Source: Clostridium sp. CAG:568 (GTDB lineage: Bacteria; Bacillota_I; Bacilli_A; RFN20; CAG-288). From it: DNA of 34,535 nucleotides. A model generated the notes under the pieces. It ran no database searches, was not told the origin of the DNA, and was given only the letters and a program-made list of their open reading frames with translations. Shown here in pieces: positions 32,862 to 34,535 of the stretch. Location of the stretch: the NCBI GenBank assembly GCA_000434395.1, contig FR878789.1, forward strand, positions 1-34,535. Direction: 5' to 3'. Position 1 is the first letter of the stretch, and each line of letters begins with the position of its first letter. The translations under genes and the position numbers were made by a program.

Positions 32862-34289
32862 ATGAAATCTTCAATAAAAAAAATCTTTTCCATCTTTTAT
32901 ATAAGTTCTCTTCTTTTTTCTTGTGGAAATGGTTATTTAACCAATAGTAGTTTTAATAGTGACGATCATGGTTCTACAAATCAAACAACTCAAACTAATC
33001 CTTCCGATTCTTCAAAAACAGAAGATGATTCTTTTGCTTTGAACAAGTATTCTGTCGAAGTTGAAGTGGGAAAAACAGTGAAGATTAATGTTGCTAAGAA
33101 ACCTGATGTCGATGATGATGTCATCTGGTCTATAGATGATACTTCAAAAGCTAGATTATCACCTAAGTATAATGGTCTTATGGTAGAAGTATTTGGATTA
33201 GAAGAGGGGTCTTCTATAATAACAGCTTCTATAGATGGAACTGATTTTATTAAAACAGTTTCTTTGACTGTTTTATCTGATGTAAGTATAAAGGTACCAT
33301 CAATAGATTTGAATGATTCTATGACGATGAAAATCGGCATGACTTCTTCAATTGATGCTACTATAAAAAATATAAATTCTAATGACATATCTTGGTCTGT
33401 CGGTGATTTATCAATTGTATCTATTGAATCTTATTCTGGAGCAACTATCAACCTTAAGGCTAAGAGTATCGGTGATACATATGTAAGAGCTGAATGGAAT
33501 AATGATTCATCTGTGTATGATGAATGTTTGATACATGTTGTTGAAAATGTACCTGTAACTTGGCCTAGTATATCTAGTGATGCTGGGAACTATTATTCTT
33601 CCATAGATTTTACATTGGAGCCATCAAAGTTGCTGACTGCGTTAAATTCTTTGAATAGAAAGATGAAAAAGGCCTGTAGTTATAAGAACGCTACTGAAGT
33701 ATTGAAATATGCTGAGGAAGATCCAGAAAAACCCGGTAATGTTATTCTAATTTATACTAGTGAGAGTAGGAAGTATAATAAAAGTACTGTCAATAAAGAA
33801 CATGTATGGCCTCAATCTAGAGGGTTGAGTGGGGAAGCTTATGCAGATCCTCATATGTTACATTTGGCTGACTCCAAAGAAAATGGTGCACGTGGAAACG
33901 ACATTTATGGAGAAAAAACAGATTCCAAATGTTATTATGTCGAAATGGATGAGTGGAAAGGTGCTTGTGCTAGATCAGTTATGTATGAGCATGTTGCATA
34001 TCAACATTTGGGGCTTGTATTAAATGAAGACCCTAGTTACAAGAAAGGATCATCAAAAAATATGGGCAAGATTTCAGTTCTTCTTAAATGGGATGCCTTA
34101 AACCCTGTTATCTCATCCAAATATGAAATGATAAGAAATAATAGGATTCAGGATAAAATCAACAATAGAAATCCTTTTGTCGATATTCCAGGATTAGGTC
34201 TTTATTTATACGGTGGAATCAATTCAGGAACTAAGAATATATATCATACATACGCTAGTCAATTTGGATTAGATCCTACGATGTATTAG
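32862..34289 (+). CDS. Lipoprotein nuclease: two Ig-like domains and an endonuclease I domain
   Basis: The ATG at 32862 follows ATAGGTGG; an in-frame GTG at 32850 lies inside that site and is rejected. The 475-residue protein begins with a lipoprotein signal peptide, lipobox LLFSC near residue 22. A Ser/Thr/Asn/Asp-rich linker follows, then two BIG2-like domains (about 50-125 and 130-220). The C-terminal half is an EndA/NucM-type endonuclease I domain: HVWPQSRGLSG with catalytic H314, DPHMLHLADSKENGARGND with the metal-binding Asn, and a long helical end. It would degrade external DNA or RNA at the cell surface for nucleotide or phosphate scavenging. Monocistronic. Confidence 0.88.
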   Translation: MKSSIKKIFSIFYISSLLFSCGNGYLTNSSFNSDDHGSTNQTTQTNPSDSSKTEDDSFALNKYSVEVEVGKTVKINVAKKPDVDDDVIWSIDDTSKARLSPKYNGLMVEVFGLEEGSSIITASIDGTDFIKTVSLTVLSDVSIKVPSIDLNDSMTMKIGMTSSIDATIKNINSNDISWSVGDLSIVSIESYSGATINLKAKSIGDTYVRAEWNNDSSVYDECLIHVVENVPVTWPSISSDAGNYYSSIDFTLEPSKLLTALNSLNRKMKKACSYKNATEVLKYAEEDPEKPGNVILIYTSESRKYNKSTVNKEHVWPQSRGLSGEAYADPHMLHLADSKENGARGNDIYGEKTDSKCYYVEMDEWKGACARSVMYEHVAYQHLGLVLNEDPSYKKGSSKNMGKISVLLKWDALNPVISSKYEMIRNNRIQDKINNRNPFVDIPGLGLYLYGGINSGTKNIYHTYASQFGLDPTMY

Positions 34290-34326
34290 TTGCAATTTAA
34301 ATTTTTCAAAAAAATGTTATCAAATA

Positions 34327-34352
34327 AAAAACTGCTCAATTGAGCAGTTTTT
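34327..34352. terminator. Bidirectional intrinsic terminator
   Basis: AAAAACTGCTCAA and TTGAGCAGTTTTT form a continuous perfect palindrome of 26 bases, ending the nuclease transcript and, on the minus strand, that of whatever enters from the right edge. Confidence 0.88.
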
Positions 34353-34379
34353 ATATTATATTTTGTTGACTATATTAAT

Positions 34380-34535
34380 TCAGTGGGATGCTTTTTCCCT
34401 CATTGTCTTTGTAATAACAGATTCAGGTGGACGTTGCATATGTTCTTCTTCTAATTGTTTTTTGTTTTTATCATATCGCTGCCAATTATTCTAAAATAAA
34501 ATCCTCCTTTCTATGTACTGCACCCCTCTCACTGG
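34380..34535 (-). pseudogene. Edge reading frame with internal TAG, possible decayed or start-less small gene
   Basis: From the right edge the minus strand reads PVRGVQYIERRILF, a TAG (34491-34493), then 36 sense codons (NNWQRYDKNKKQLEEEHMQR and on) to a TGA at 34380-34382. A perfect AAAGGAGG (34503-34510) lies 9 bases before the TAG, where a start codon would be expected, and no ATG, GTG or TTG in this frame is near. Either a gene running in from the edge is broken by a stop, or a 36-37-codon gene has lost its start. I do not recognise the sequence. Confidence 0.35.

Noticed and set aside
32653..34535. Integration of a mobile element at tRNA-Thr
   Set aside because: No repeat of the tRNA 3' end and no integrase are found downstream within the window.

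Overview
The window looks like a chromosomal stretch of an AT-rich, low-G+C Firmicute. An Erysipelotrichia- or Mollicutes-adjacent Bacilli, probably gut-associated, is my inference from gene content and protein style; no 16S or other decisive marker is present. Ribosome binding sites are strong and Gram-positive-like (AAAGGAGG). TGA is a genuine stop: two gene pairs overlap as ATGA, and Trp is read from TGG, so the code is 11 rather than the Mycoplasma code.

Layout. 1-3.4 kb: a flavin reductase (+) converges stop-to-stop on a minus-strand operon of flavodoxin, 4-alpha-glucanotransferase (malQ) and an RluA-type pseudouridine synthase. 3.6-8.1 kb: a Cof-type HAD phosphatase, a small membrane protein, a DUF3737 beta-helix protein coupled to a MalY/PatB-type PLP enzyme, a DJ-1/PfpI protein and thioredoxin, separated by bidirectional terminators. 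8.1-10.8 kb: a minus-strand membrane operon of CPBP protease, TraX-like protein and GT2 glycosyltransferase. 10.9-14.7 kb: a 1258-residue protein with a CvpA-like four-helix membrane domain and about 1060 extracytoplasmic residues. 14.8-17.7 kb: an overlapping operon of DegV, an IMPACT/UPF0029 domain, an Mrp/ApbC ATPase and a HEPN-like-CBS protein.

17.7-23.1 kb: a decayed DUF4143-ATPase tail, then a TetR regulator divergent from a two-ATPase, one-permease ABC operon. That operon has a good sigma-A promoter and a 15-bp palindrome at the start site, the layout expected for a self-contained, inducible exporter. 23.2-27.3 kb: an aldo-keto reductase, a second member of the small membrane family, then an O-antigen-ligase/Wzy-like protein in an operon with an unknown protein and a membrane-anchored XRE protein. 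27.3-32.5 kb: a DUF1904-like protein, priA, gmk and divergent rqc2 (NFACT), which is core housekeeping. 32.5-34.5 kb: a tRNA-Thr(GGU) with an unusual T-loop preceded by three perfect palindromes, a secreted lipoprotein nuclease with Ig-like domains, and a degenerate small ORF at the edge.

I see no prophage, CRISPR array, intact transposon or canonical defence island. The most unusual items are the palindrome cluster plus odd tRNA, the CvpA fusion, the HEPN-like-CBS protein in an Fe-S/DegV operon, the ABC pair in which one ATPase lacks the switch histidine, and the paralogous mini membrane proteins.
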